Positions 15,323 to 23,610 of a stretch of 64,000 nucleotides of DNA are shown piece by piece; within the stretch, counting starts at the first letter, position 1; each line of letters opens with the position of its first letter. Source of the DNA: Natrarchaeobius oligotrophus (GTDB lineage Archaea; Halobacteriota; Halobacteria; Halobacteriales; Natrialbaceae); assembly GCF_003841465.1 (NCBI RefSeq), contig NZ_REFZ01000008.1, positions 146,679-210,678 of the forward strand, given 5' to 3'. The position numbers and the translations under genes were made by a program. The notes beneath the pieces are model-generated. The model was not told the DNA's origin, ran no database searches, and was given only the letters and a program-made list of their open reading frames with translations.

Positions 15323-16267
15323 TTACTCGTCGGAGTCTGCGTCGGCGTGGACGAGTTCGGCCGTCAGGTACTCGACGAACTTCGCCGGGTGTTCGGCGTG
15401 TGGGAGCTGGGTCGCGTAGTCGACGACGACCAGCTCGAGGTCGGCGGCGTCGGCGAGGTCTCGGCCGTCGCGCAGCGGAACGAGGTCGGCGTCGCGACCC
15501 CAGACCAGCGTGACCGGAATCTCGAGCGAGGCGAGTTCGGTCGCCAGGTCGAACTCCGGATCGAGCGTCCCGGAGACGAACGACGCGGGCGCGAAGCGAG
15601 CGCCCGGCTGGTGGGCGCTGTCCCAGGCGAAGTTGACTTCCTCGGCGTCGAGGCGTTCGCGGTCGTAGTAGCCGTCCCGGTTGAAGTAGTACCGCAGGGA
15701 GGGCCTGCTGGCGATGGCGTTGTAGATCGTCGATCCGACGACCGGCGTCCGAAGGAGCGTCCGCAGCCACGGCCGCTCCGGACCGGTTTCGCCGGTCGGA
15801 CAGACGAGGACGAGGGAGTCGAACTCGGTCTCGCTGGCGGCGTCGACCGCGAACGCGCCCGTAAGCGACGAGGCGACGACGATCGGCTCGTCCAGTTCGT
15901 CGGCCGCGAAGTCGCGGACGAACTCGGCGTACAGCGTCGGCGAGTAGACCAGCGGCGGGCGTTCGGATCGGGCGAAGCCGGGGAGGTCGACGGCGACGAC
16001 GTGGTACTGCTCGGCCAGGCGTTCGAACGCCGGCTCGAACTCGTAGCTGCTCGCGCCGGCGTGGATGCCGTGGAGCAACAGCATGTCCGGGTCGTCGGGG
16101 TCCCCGGCGACGGTGTATCGCGTCTCGATGCCGCGCCAGCGGTAGGTCCGCTCGACGCCCGGGAGCGGGTTCTCGAGGTCGCCCGCGCGTTTCGCGAGCA
16201 GCCGGTTTCCGAGGACCGCCGCGCCGACCGCTCCCAGTGCCGTACCGAGGACTGTTCGGGCTTTCAT
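15323..16267 (-). CDS. Alpha/beta hydrolase
   Basis: 314 residues. The N-terminus MKARTVLGTALGAVGAAVLG is a hydrophobic anchor. The hydrolase core includes MLLLHGIHAGASS (oxyanion region), VVAVDLPGFARSERP, the nucleophile strand IVVASSLTGAFAV, LVWGRDADLVPL (acid) and LPHAEHP (His). The elbow reads A-S-S-L-T-G rather than the standard GxSxG, as in some haloarchaeal members with a relaxed elbow. Probably a membrane-tethered esterase or lipase-like enzyme; substrate unknown. It lies downstream of meaB on the same strand across an 84-nt gap. Confidence 0.85.
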   Translation of the reverse strand: MKARTVLGTALGAVGAAVLGNRLLAKRAGDLENPLPGVERTYRWRGIETRYTVAGDPDDPDMLLLHGIHAGASSYEFEPAFERLAEQYHVVAVDLPGFARSERPPLVYSPTLYAEFVRDFAADELDEPIVVASSLTGAFAVDAASETEFDSLVLVCPTGETGPERPWLRTLLRTPVVGSTIYNAIASRPSLRYYFNRDGYYDRERLDAEEVNFAWDSAHQPGARFAPASFVSGTLDPEFDLATELASLEIPVTLVWGRDADLVPLRDGRDLADAADLELVVVDYATQLPHAEHPAKFVEYLTAELVHADADSDE

Positions 16268-16351
16268 GTCCGGGGGTACGCCGGCGACCGTCTTAGAACT
16301 GGGGTCGCGATTCAGTCGCTGTCGAGACCCACGAGCCGTCGGTCGCGAGCG

Positions 16352-17428
16352 TCACTCGAACTCGAGGTCGACGTCCGTCTCGAGCTCCTCGAGACAGCGT
16401 TCGACCGGATCGAGCAGTTCGTCCGCGACGGTGTAAGGATCGGCGTCGCCGATTCGGACGGCCTCCGCGAGGGCGTCGATCCCGCCGGCGCGCTCGAGTT
16501 CGGACTCGAGGATGGCGTTGACGTCCTCGCGCAGCAGCGTCCGGATCTCCTCTGCGTGGCGCGTTCGCGCCTGCTCGGATCGTTCGCCGGACGCCTCGAG
16601 ATAGCGACGGTGGGCCGCGAGTTCGTCGATGAACGCGTCGACGCCCTCGCCGGTCGTCGCGACCGTCTCGACGATCGGCGGGGTCCAGTCGGTGCTGCCG
16701 TCGTCCGATCGAGCGCCGCCGTCACCGTCCCGGTTCGTCCCGTCGGCGCCGTGGTGGCCGGCGTTCCCGAACCCGCTGCCCTTCCCGAGTTCGATCATCT
16801 CCCGGAGCTCCTGGACGGTCCGGTCGGCGCCGTCGCGGTCGGCTTTGTTGACGACGAAGACGTCGGCGATCTCGAGGATGCCGGCTTTCAGCGTCTGGAC
16901 GGAGTCACCCGAGCCCGGCGGAACAAGGACGGCGACGGTTTCGGCGGTCCGGACGACGTCGATCTCGTTCTGGCCCGCGCCGACGGTCTCGACGATGATC
17001 TTGTCCTTGCCGAAGGCGTCCATCGCGGTGACGGCGTCGGTCGTGGCCGTCGAGAGGCCGCCGAGGGTGCCGCGGGCGCTCATCGAGCGCACGAAGACGT
17101 CCATGTCGCCGACCGTCGACGCCATCCGGATGCGATCGCCGAGGACGGCGCCGCCGGTAAACGGCGAGGAGGGGTCGATTGCGATGACGCCGACGGTCTC
17201 GCCGCGCTCGCGGTAGGTTTCGGCGAGTTTGTCGACCAGCGTCGACTTTCCCGCGCCGGGACTTCCCGTGATGCCGATCACGTCGGCGGTGCCGGCGTAT
17301 GCGTACAGCGTCGAGACGAGGGGCCGGTAGCCCGGCGATCGATTCTCGATCTTCGAGATGACGCGAGCCAGCGCGCGGTGGCTTCCGTCGAGCAGGTCCT
17401 CGAGCAGCGATTCGTCGTCCGCGTTCAT
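16352..17428 (-). CDS. meaB: Methylmalonyl-CoA mutase-associated GTPase MeaB
   Basis: G3E-family P-loop GTPase of 358 residues (also called ArgK) that protects and reloads methylmalonyl-CoA mutase with adenosylcobalamin. Walker A GSPGAGKST, then VIAIDPSSPFTGGAVLGDRIRM (switch region), VETVGAGQNE (G3) and VVNKADRDG (G4) are all present. A Gly/Asp/Asn-rich insert near residues 225-245 is unusual and probably a surface loop. Its ATG overlaps the end of the B12-binding subunit gene by 4 nt, matching its role as that enzyme's chaperone. Confidence 0.95.
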   Translation of the reverse strand: MNADDESLLEDLLDGSHRALARVISKIENRSPGYRPLVSTLYAYAGTADVIGITGSPGAGKSTLVDKLAETYRERGETVGVIAIDPSSPFTGGAVLGDRIRMASTVGDMDVFVRSMSARGTLGGLSTATTDAVTAMDAFGKDKIIVETVGAGQNEIDVVRTAETVAVLVPPGSGDSVQTLKAGILEIADVFVVNKADRDGADRTVQELREMIELGKGSGFGNAGHHGADGTNRDGDGGARSDDGSTDWTPPIVETVATTGEGVDAFIDELAAHRRYLEASGERSEQARTRHAEEIRTLLREDVNAILESELERAGGIDALAEAVRIGDADPYTVADELLDPVERCLEELETDVDLEFE

Positions 17429-17841
17429 CGCTGGGGTGCGTTCTCGCGGACGAAGTCGATCGTTTCCTCGATCGACGTACCGGGTCCAAAGATCGCGGCG
17501 ACGCCCTCCTCGCGGAGTTCGTCCCGATCCTCGTCGGGGATGACGCCGCCGACCAGCACCAGCGTGTCCTCTTTGGCGCCGTACTCCGCCAGGCCGTCCA
17601 TGACCTTCGGAACCAGCGTGTCGTGGGCTCCCGACAGGATGGAGATGCCGAGGACGTCGACGTCCTCCTGTACCGTCGCCTGAACGATCTCGTCGGGCGC
17701 TTTGTGCAGCCCCGAGTAGATGACCTCGAAGCCGGCGTCGCGGAAGGCGCGAGCGATGACGTGTGCCCCGCGGTCGTGACCGTCGAGTCCGACCTTCGCG
17801 ACCAGACAGCGGATCGACTCCCCTTCCTGTTTGCTGCTCAT
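17425..17841 (-). CDS. mcmA2: Methylmalonyl-CoA mutase, B12-binding subunit
   Basis: 138 residues, the cobalamin-binding domain as a separate polypeptide, as in other archaea where the mutase is split. The motif KVGLDGHDRGAHVIARAF carries the B12-ligating His (DxHxxG); GLHKAPDEIV, LGISILSGAHDTL and LVLVGGVIPDED are the remaining Rossmann elements. It isomerises methylmalonyl-CoA to succinyl-CoA together with the large catalytic subunit, which is not in the window. The ATG at 17841 is preferred to the GTG two codons upstream. Operon with meaB. Confidence 0.94.
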   Translation of the reverse strand: MSSKQEGESIRCLVAKVGLDGHDRGAHVIARAFRDAGFEVIYSGLHKAPDEIVQATVQEDVDVLGISILSGAHDTLVPKVMDGLAEYGAKEDTLVLVGGVIPDEDRDELREEGVAAIFGPGTSIEETIDFVRENAPQR

Positions 17842-18067
17842 ACGCACACTTCCTCGGCTCTCGGTTTGACTTTAACGGATAGGGAGACGATCGCGAGCGG
17901 GTCGTCGCCGATCGGGGGTTTCGGCGGATCGGTCGGTCGTCGCCGAAGACGATCGTCAGTTCGTGACTGTCATCGAATTAGTCAGTAGGCCGAACCAAAG
18001 GCTAAAGAGCGAAACTATCGAACATTCCCTCAATGACTATCGCTCGTCTATTGCGGAGGGATCTCTC

Positions 18068-18739
18068 GTGGGCGTCGAAATAAAAGAAACCAGGGTGTCC
18101 GACGCGGAGTTCGAGGAGATGAAAGGCTTCGTCTTCGAGTACCTCGCGGCCAGCGTCGAGAAAGAGGAGGAAGGCGGCCGCATGCGCTGGTATCCGTGGC
18201 ACTCCGCGGAGTACCGCCACAACCACATCCTCAACGTGGTCGCGCTCGCCGAAGAGATCGCCCACAAAGAGGGTGCCGACGTCGACGTCACTCGCGTCGC
18301 GGCGCTCTTTCACGACGTGGCCAAACTCGAGACCGATCAGGAACTCCACGCCGAAGCCGGCGCTCGCGTCGCCCGCGAGTACCTCGAATCCCGCGCGAAC
18401 TACCCCGAATCGTTCATCACGCAGGTGTGTCGCGCGATCGAACACCACTCCTACCAGGGCGACCTGGAGGACCTCTCGCTCGAGACGCAGTGTCTCATCG
18501 AAGCGGACCTGCTCGACAAGATCGGCGCGAACGGGACGGCCCTGATGCTGTTACGCATGGGCTACGAGGCCAGAACGCACATGGACGCAGACGAGATGGT
18601 CGATCGCGTCCTCGAACGCGGCTACGACGCCGCCTCCCGCGTCAAAAGCGACACTGCCGAGAGCATCGCTCACCAGCGCTTGAAGCGCGTCAAGTGGTTC
18701 CGCGAGTGGCTCGAGGACGAGATCGCCGCGATGGGGTGA
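18068..18739 (+). CDS. HD-domain phosphohydrolase
   Basis: 223 residues. HD-superfamily metal-binding residues are seen in HNHILNVVALAEEIA (first His), ALFHDVAKLE (the HD pair) and AIEHHSYQGD, ending with an Asp in LIEADLLDKIG. Such proteins hydrolyse nucleotides or other phosphoesters; the substrate is not evident. The GTG at 18068 is chosen because GGAGG lies 7 nt upstream; a start at 17963 would add 35 weakly family-like residues. Divergent from the B12 subunit gene. Confidence 0.85.
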   Translation: MGVEIKETRVSDAEFEEMKGFVFEYLAASVEKEEEGGRMRWYPWHSAEYRHNHILNVVALAEEIAHKEGADVDVTRVAALFHDVAKLETDQELHAEAGARVAREYLESRANYPESFITQVCRAIEHHSYQGDLEDLSLETQCLIEADLLDKIGANGTALMLLRMGYEARTHMDADEMVDRVLERGYDAASRVKSDTAESIAHQRLKRVKWFREWLEDEIAAMG

Positions 18740-18853
18740 CGGCGCGTCGACGCGTCCCTCGAGCGCTTCGGTGAGCGCCAGTCCGGCCCTGATGCGGGTT
18801 ACTGTGCGTCAGTTCCGGAAGATTTTTCACCGGAAGCTAGTTAGAATACTAAC

Positions 18854-20116
18854 ATGTACGCCGCCGATAACCTGAGCGACGCGATCACGGTGACCAGACG
18901 ATATCTGAGTTCGCTCGGGATCCTCGGCTGGATGAAACTCGCGCTCGTCGTCCTCTTCATCGGCGGACTCGGAATCGGGAACCAGTTCATCGGACTCGAT
19001 ACCGAACCCGTGACGGAAGCGATCGGAGAGCCCGCCGGACTCTCGATCGAACTCCTGTTGGCCGTCGGCGCGTTGGTCGTCTTTCTCGCGTTCCGGTATC
19101 TCGCTGCGGTGCTCGAGTTCGTCTTCGTCGAATCGCTCCGGTCGCACACCCTCTCGGTCCGCCGATACGCGAGGGCGAATCTCGGATCCGGTCTTCGATT
19201 GCTCGCCTTCCGTCTCTGCCTGTGGATCGCGTTACTCGCCGCCGTCGCGTCCGTCGGAGCGGGCGCGTACGTCGTCGACGGCGTCAGTTCGATCGACGAG
19301 CTGACCGCCGATCACCTCCTGCTCGGGGGGGCCGTCGCGTTCGTCGGCTACGTCGGGCTCTGGATCGTCTCGACGCTGACGACCGCGTTCGTCGTTCCCG
19401 TGATGGTGCTCGAGGACCGCGGGGTGATCGACGCCTGGCGGCGGTTCGGATCGACCCTCTCGTCGAACTGGCTCGGCTACCTGGGATTCCTCGTCGCCGC
19501 GTGGGTCATCGGTGTCGCCCTCTTTACGGCGTTTGTGCTGATGGGATTCGTACTCGGCTTTATCGGCCTGTTCGTCTTCATCATCTTCGCGGCCCTGCTG
19601 GCCGAAGCCGACGAGCGCCTCCTGTACGTGGCGTTCGCGCTGGGATTGGTCGTCTACCTCTGTTATCAGTACGCCCTCTCGGTGGTCGAGACGCCGGTCC
19701 GAAGTTACGTCCGGAACTACGCCCTGTTGCTTCTGGGCGACACCGACGAGGCGCTCAATCTCGTTCCCGAACAGCGGGCGGCCGTTCGATCCGATCGGGA
19801 CGCGTCGTCCGCCGCGACGGATTCGAACGGACGGCGCGAGCCGTCCACCGCGACGGTCGACGCGGGCGGCTCGAAACGCACTTCGGGGACGGGCGCGACC
19901 GGGTGGTCCGAGCCGGACGATTCCGCATCGACCACCTGGAACGGCCCGTCGTCCTGGGACGAGATCGCGGACGACGACTCGAGCGAAGCCGGCGGCTCGA
20001 ACGAGCAAGCGGACGTCACGGGCGAAACCGACGGTGAGACGCTCGACCGAACCGACCCCGAGTTCTGGACCGAGTCGACCGACGAGCCGACGGAGTCGGA
20101 GGACCGATCTGGCTGA
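18854..20116 (+). CDS. Multispanning membrane protein (DUF7847-like)
   Basis: 420 residues with about six hydrophobic helices in the first ~290 (for example LVVLFIGGLGIGNQFIG, LLAVGALVVFLAFRYL, WVIGVALFTAFVLMGFVLGF), then a ~130-residue acidic Ser/Thr/Asp-rich cytoplasmic tail with repeated Trp-containing bits (TGWSEPDD, TTWNGPSSWDE). Related to the membrane domain found beside glycerophosphodiester phosphodiesterases. Function unknown. An ATTTTTCA box centred 28 nt upstream of the ATG supports the start. Confidence 0.82.
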   Translation: MYAADNLSDAITVTRRYLSSLGILGWMKLALVVLFIGGLGIGNQFIGLDTEPVTEAIGEPAGLSIELLLAVGALVVFLAFRYLAAVLEFVFVESLRSHTLSVRRYARANLGSGLRLLAFRLCLWIALLAAVASVGAGAYVVDGVSSIDELTADHLLLGGAVAFVGYVGLWIVSTLTTAFVVPVMVLEDRGVIDAWRRFGSTLSSNWLGYLGFLVAAWVIGVALFTAFVLMGFVLGFIGLFVFIIFAALLAEADERLLYVAFALGLVVYLCYQYALSVVETPVRSYVRNYALLLLGDTDEALNLVPEQRAAVRSDRDASSAATDSNGRREPSTATVDAGGSKRTSGTGATGWSEPDDSASTTWNGPSSWDEIADDDSSEAGGSNEQADVTGETDGETLDRTDPEFWTESTDEPTESEDRSG

Positions 20117-20250
20117 GTGATTCGAGGCCGTCGACCAGGCTGGACCACTCGAGGGCGTCGACCGCCTCGAGCGAGGTGGCTGAGAGTCCGTTGAACGGCC
20201 GGTGGACGACGAACCGATCGCGAAGACGGTCGCGTTCCGTCACGGGACCC

Positions 20251-20333
20251 GATACGGCCTGTCGCAGGTCGTTGTCGACGCAACCGCGACCGTCCCGCGA
20301 TTGCACCGGTAAACCGGTACGGCAATCCGTTCG
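20251..20333. repeat. Imperfect palindromic element, copy 1 of 3
   Basis: Dyad centred near 20292: GATACGG on the left and CAATCCGT on the right, with inner GCAACCGCG / CGCGATTGC pairing. The right half read on the minus strand, ACGGATTGCCGTACCGGTTTACCGG in two parts (ACGGATTGCCG, then TTTACCGG), closely matches the left half of the element at 30521. It lies between the membrane-protein gene and the LysE-type gene, which are convergent. Confidence 0.65.
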
Positions 20334-20359
20334 AGCCGTCACTTTGCGTTCGCGTTTCG

Positions 20360-21037
20360 TCACAGCATCCGTGCCGTACCCATCGCAAGAAAGAACAGAC
20401 CGAACCCGAACAGCACGACCGCACTCAGGGCGGCGGCGGCGGGGGCGAACGCGTCGACGCGACGGCCGGCCGAAACGAGCGCCGCCGGAAAGGTAACGAT
20501 CCACAGGGCGATCCCGGCGAAAAAACCCACGAGAAGCGTCGCGGACCCCGTCTGGACGATCAACACCCCCGAGAGCGTCTCGCCGACGGCGGGGAGGGAC
20601 GCCAGAACGTCGAGGGTGCCCGACTCGAGCAGACCGACGCCGACGGTGAGCCAGAACCCGATCTGGTAGGGGTTGGTCAGCGAGAGCGCGAACGTCTTGC
20701 GAAACCCCGTCGACTCCTGGCGGTGCCCGTCGGTGAACGACGCGGCGTCGCTGGCTTCCGAGAGCGCGCCGACGGCGAAATACAGCATCAGCAGTCCGCC
20801 GGCGAGATAGAGGATCGGCCGGACTACCGGATAGCGATCGATCACCGCGACGACGCCGGCCAGCGCGAGCGCGAAAAAGAGAACGTCCGCGACCATCGCA
20901 CCCAGCCCGGCTCGAAACCCGGCCGTCCATCCTCTGACGACGCTTTCTTCGGCGATGATCGCGTTCATCGGACCCGGAGGTGCCGCGAGAGCGAGTCCGA
21001 ACACGACGCCGGCGAGCGTCGTCGTAACGAGGGCCAT
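20360..21037 (-). CDS. LysE/RhtB-family exporter
   Basis: 225-residue membrane protein with six hydrophobic segments. The family hallmark near the N-terminus, LALAAPPGPMNAIIAEE, is followed by WTAGFRAGLGAMVADVLFF and LSLTNPYQIGFWLTV. Members export amino acids or related solutes through the cytoplasmic membrane. The ATG at 21037 is preferred to the GTG three codons upstream. Convergent with the DUF7847-like gene across the palindromic element. Confidence 0.88.
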   Translation of the reverse strand: MALVTTTLAGVVFGLALAAPPGPMNAIIAEESVVRGWTAGFRAGLGAMVADVLFFALALAGVVAVIDRYPVVRPILYLAGGLLMLYFAVGALSEASDAASFTDGHRQESTGFRKTFALSLTNPYQIGFWLTVGVGLLESGTLDVLASLPAVGETLSGVLIVQTGSATLLVGFFAGIALWIVTFPAALVSAGRRVDAFAPAAAALSAVVLFGFGLFFLAMGTARML

Positions 21038-21350
21038 CACTCGCACTCGAGTCGACGGCGGGCGGTGAAAAAGACAGCGACCGAACGGTGTGCGGGCGAC
21101 ACGTGATCCGACACATTCGAACGCTGTCAGTATCTGGCACGCGGACGCGAGTCGACGTACCGTTTACAGCGTCCGAGAACGGAAGATGCACTTTTACCGC
21201 TCGAGAACCTATCCGTTTTCGGAGTCGTGGATACCCGTCGCACGCTCCATGGCTCCTCCCCTGTTTCGACGGACGATCGACGGTCGGGTATCTTCGAACC
21301 GGGAGGTCCGTCGATTCTTTGGTGTTCGATTCCCTACCCGTCGGTGAGAC
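21038..21350. other. Intergenic region, divergent promoters
   Basis: A 313-nt stretch without a convincing gene, between the LysE-type gene and the thioredoxin-fold gene. An ACTTTTACCG TATA-like motif near 21190 points rightward but is far from the next GTG, so a leader of over 100 nt or another start would be implied. No repeats were noted. Confidence 0.4.
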
Positions 21351-22127
21351 GTGGAGCCGAACGATTCCGAACGCGAACGTGGCGGAGCGGGGGTCCGGGT
21401 CGACGAGCGACCGCCCCCCGAACGAGCAACGCCGAGCAGACGCGCGATTCTCGCCGGTGCAGCGGGAGTCGCGGTCGCGGGCTGTCTCGACGACGGAACC
21501 GGCGAACCCGACGCCGACGGGGCCGACGGAACGGACGAGTTGACCGACGACGGATCGGCTGGGCCGCCGTTCGAGATCGCGACGATCGACGCGCCCGGAA
21601 GCGAGGCCGGAACCACGACGGTTCCCCGGGAGGGGACCGTCTTCCTCGTCAACTTCACCAGAACGGCGTGTCCGACCAGCGAAGGGATGGTCTCGACGAT
21701 TCGAGACGCGAGGGACCGCCTCGCGGAAACGGACGAACTCGACGACGGGGCAGTCAGCGTCGAGTTCCTGTCGGTCACGGATCCGACTCGAGGGTTAGAC
21801 CCCACCGACGAGGAACTGGCGTCCTGGTGGGACGAACACGATGGGGACTGGCCGATCGGCGTCGACGGCGACGGCGTGATGAATCGTCACTACGACGTCT
21901 CGGGGTTTCCGACGACCGTGGCGATCGACGGAGCGGGAACGGTACACTGGCGCAGCAGCCGCGGAACGGCCGCGAGCAACGTCGTCACCGGCGTCAGGGA
22001 GGCGGTCGAGGCCGAAACCGCCGGAGGGGCGGACGACGAGTCGAACGGGGGACCTGACGAGCCGAATACGGGCGACGTGGAGGACGACGGCTCAGCCGAC
22101 GCGGACTCCGGCGGAGACACGACCTAA
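21351..22127 (+). CDS. Secreted thioredoxin-fold lipoprotein with a single-Cys site (TlpA/Sco-like)
   Basis: 258 residues. A twin-arginine lipoprotein signal (SRRAILAGAAGVAVAGC, lipobox Cys ~46) is followed by an acidic linker and a thioredoxin-like domain (FEIATIDAPGSEAGTT, VFLVNFTRTACPTSEGM, DVSGFPTTVAIDG with the cis-Pro loop), then an acidic Gly/Asn-rich tail. The active-site position reads ACPTS, so only one Cys is present and classical dithiol exchange is unlikely. A paralogue at 22895 keeps CGQC. GTG start. Acts on the outer face of the membrane. Confidence 0.82.
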   Translation: MEPNDSERERGGAGVRVDERPPPERATPSRRAILAGAAGVAVAGCLDDGTGEPDADGADGTDELTDDGSAGPPFEIATIDAPGSEAGTTTVPREGTVFLVNFTRTACPTSEGMVSTIRDARDRLAETDELDDGAVSVEFLSVTDPTRGLDPTDEELASWWDEHDGDWPIGVDGDGVMNRHYDVSGFPTTVAIDGAGTVHWRSSRGTAASNVVTGVREAVEAETAGGADDESNGGPDEPNTGDVEDDGSADADSGGDTT

Positions 22128-22132
22128 CGCTA

Positions 22133-22735
22133 TTACGGCGACGGGTACGACTGCGCGCCGCCGCTCGAGTTGCGCGCGACGAGCGTCGCCACGGCGGCCG
22201 TTCCGTCGACGATGGTCCGCCGGCGCTCCTCGTACGAGAGGACGGTGAGATCGAGCGCCGCCCTGAGGAGATCGTTCGACCGATAGCGGTACCGATCGCC
22301 CGACGGACCGACGTCGATCGGGTCGCTCGAGCGGAGGTGGTGTTCGACGACGAGCACGCCGTCCGGCGCGAGCGCCTCCTTCAGGTCGGGGAGGTACTCG
22401 AGCGCGGCGAAGAAACTGATCGCGATCAGGTCGTACGCCTCCGGTTCGAGTTCGAACTCCTCGAGATCGGACCGGATCCAGTCGACGTCGACGCCACGGT
22501 CCGCCGCCCGTTCCCGCGCGATCTCGAGTGCGGCGTCGGAGACGTCGACCGCGTCGACGTCGTACCCCCGCTCGGCGAGAAACAGCGCGTTTCGTCCGGT
22601 GCCGGTCGCCACGTCGAGGGCGCGTCCGTCCGGAAACTCGTCGACGTAACGCTCGAGCTCGGGAATCGGCTCCTCGGGGAGTCGGAACTCGTCGTCGCCG
22701 TACTTCTCGTTCCATCGCTCGCGGTCGTCGCTCAC
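22133..22735 (-). CDS. SAM-dependent methyltransferase (class I, TehB-like)
   Basis: 200 residues. Motif I ALDVATGTGRNALFLAERGYDVDAVD binds SAM (seen as ALDVATGTGRNALFLAERG), followed by IRSDLEEFE and YDLIAISFFAALEYLPDL. Length and the opening RERWNEKYGDDEF match small tellurite-resistance TehB-type or generic small-molecule methyltransferases. The substrate cannot be inferred. It is convergent with the first thioredoxin-fold gene (5-nt gap) and divergent from the second. Confidence 0.85.
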   Translation of the reverse strand: MSDDRERWNEKYGDDEFRLPEEPIPELERYVDEFPDGRALDVATGTGRNALFLAERGYDVDAVDVSDAALEIARERAADRGVDVDWIRSDLEEFELEPEAYDLIAISFFAALEYLPDLKEALAPDGVLVVEHHLRSSDPIDVGPSGDRYRYRSNDLLRAALDLTVLSYEERRRTIVDGTAAVATLVARNSSGGAQSYPSP

Positions 22736-22894
22736 GTCCGACGTTCGCCGCGCGAGGTTCTATAATCGTTCGCTCTCCACCGATGCGAGTCAGGCCGTTT
22801 CGGGGTCGACGGTCGCGGCCGGGCCCGACAACGAGGTCCTCGTTCGTCGTCCGAACCAGTACGTCCATGTGCGAGCGGGGCGTACGTCGCGAGC

Positions 22895-23584
22895 ATGAAA
22901 CGGCGCGAGCTCGTCGCCGGCGTCGCCAGCCTGGGAGTGCTCGCCGGGGCCGGCGGAATCCTGTCCCGCGGTCTGCCGACGTTCGAAGCGAGCGACGATG
23001 GTGGCTCCGACGACGACTCCTCGAGCGCGCCGGCGGAGATCCGGACGATCGACGCACCCGGAAGCGCGGCCGGGACGATCACCGTTCCGACCGACGGCGT
23101 CAGCGTGGTGACGTTCTTCGTCACCGGCTGCGGCCAGTGTCAGGCCCAGGTTTCCGGGGTCGGTCGGGCACGGTCGACGCTGGTCGACCGGTACGGCGAC
23201 GCGGTGACCGCGCTGTGGCTCACCTACCAGACCCCGGAGACGATGCCCGAAGACGAGCTTCGAGAGTGGTGGGCGGAGCTTGGCGGAAACTGGCTCGTCG
23301 GCTACGATCCGACGCCCAGCATCGCGGCGACCTACGGCGCGGTCGGCTACCCCGTTACGATCGTTATCGACGAGGACGGCGAGAAACGCTGGCACGAAAA
23401 CGGCGTACAGGCGGCCGACAGAATCGTCCGGGCGGTCGAGTCGGTACTCGAGGAAGAAACCGGTGGCTCCGACGAGTCTGACGGTTCCGACGGAATCGAC
23501 GAGGCTGACGGCTCCGACGGAACCAACGAGGCTGACGGCTCCGACGAGAATGCCGGAACCAATGAGACTGTCGGAGCCGTCTGA
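22895..23584 (+). CDS. Secreted thioredoxin-fold protein with CGQC site (TlpA-like)
   Basis: 229 residues. MKRRELVAGVASLGVLAGAGG is a short Tat-type export signal without a lipobox Cys. The thioredoxin domain has VTFFVTGCGQCQAQV (dithiol site) and GAVGYPVTIVIDEDG (cis-Pro loop). The last ~45 residues are an acidic 9-residue repeat (EADGSDGTN type), mirrored at DNA level by a 27-bp period near 23492-23550. Paralogue of the gene at 21351 (shared IDAPGS.AGT.TVP). Probably an extracytoplasmic disulfide oxidoreductase. Confidence 0.83.
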   Translation: MKRRELVAGVASLGVLAGAGGILSRGLPTFEASDDGGSDDDSSSAPAEIRTIDAPGSAAGTITVPTDGVSVVTFFVTGCGQCQAQVSGVGRARSTLVDRYGDAVTALWLTYQTPETMPEDELREWWAELGGNWLVGYDPTPSIAATYGAVGYPVTIVIDEDGEKRWHENGVQAADRIVRAVESVLEEETGGSDESDGSDGIDEADGSDGTNEADGSDENAGTNETVGAV

Positions 23585-23610
23585 TCGAGTCGACGAACGG
23601 CGTCGCGGCG

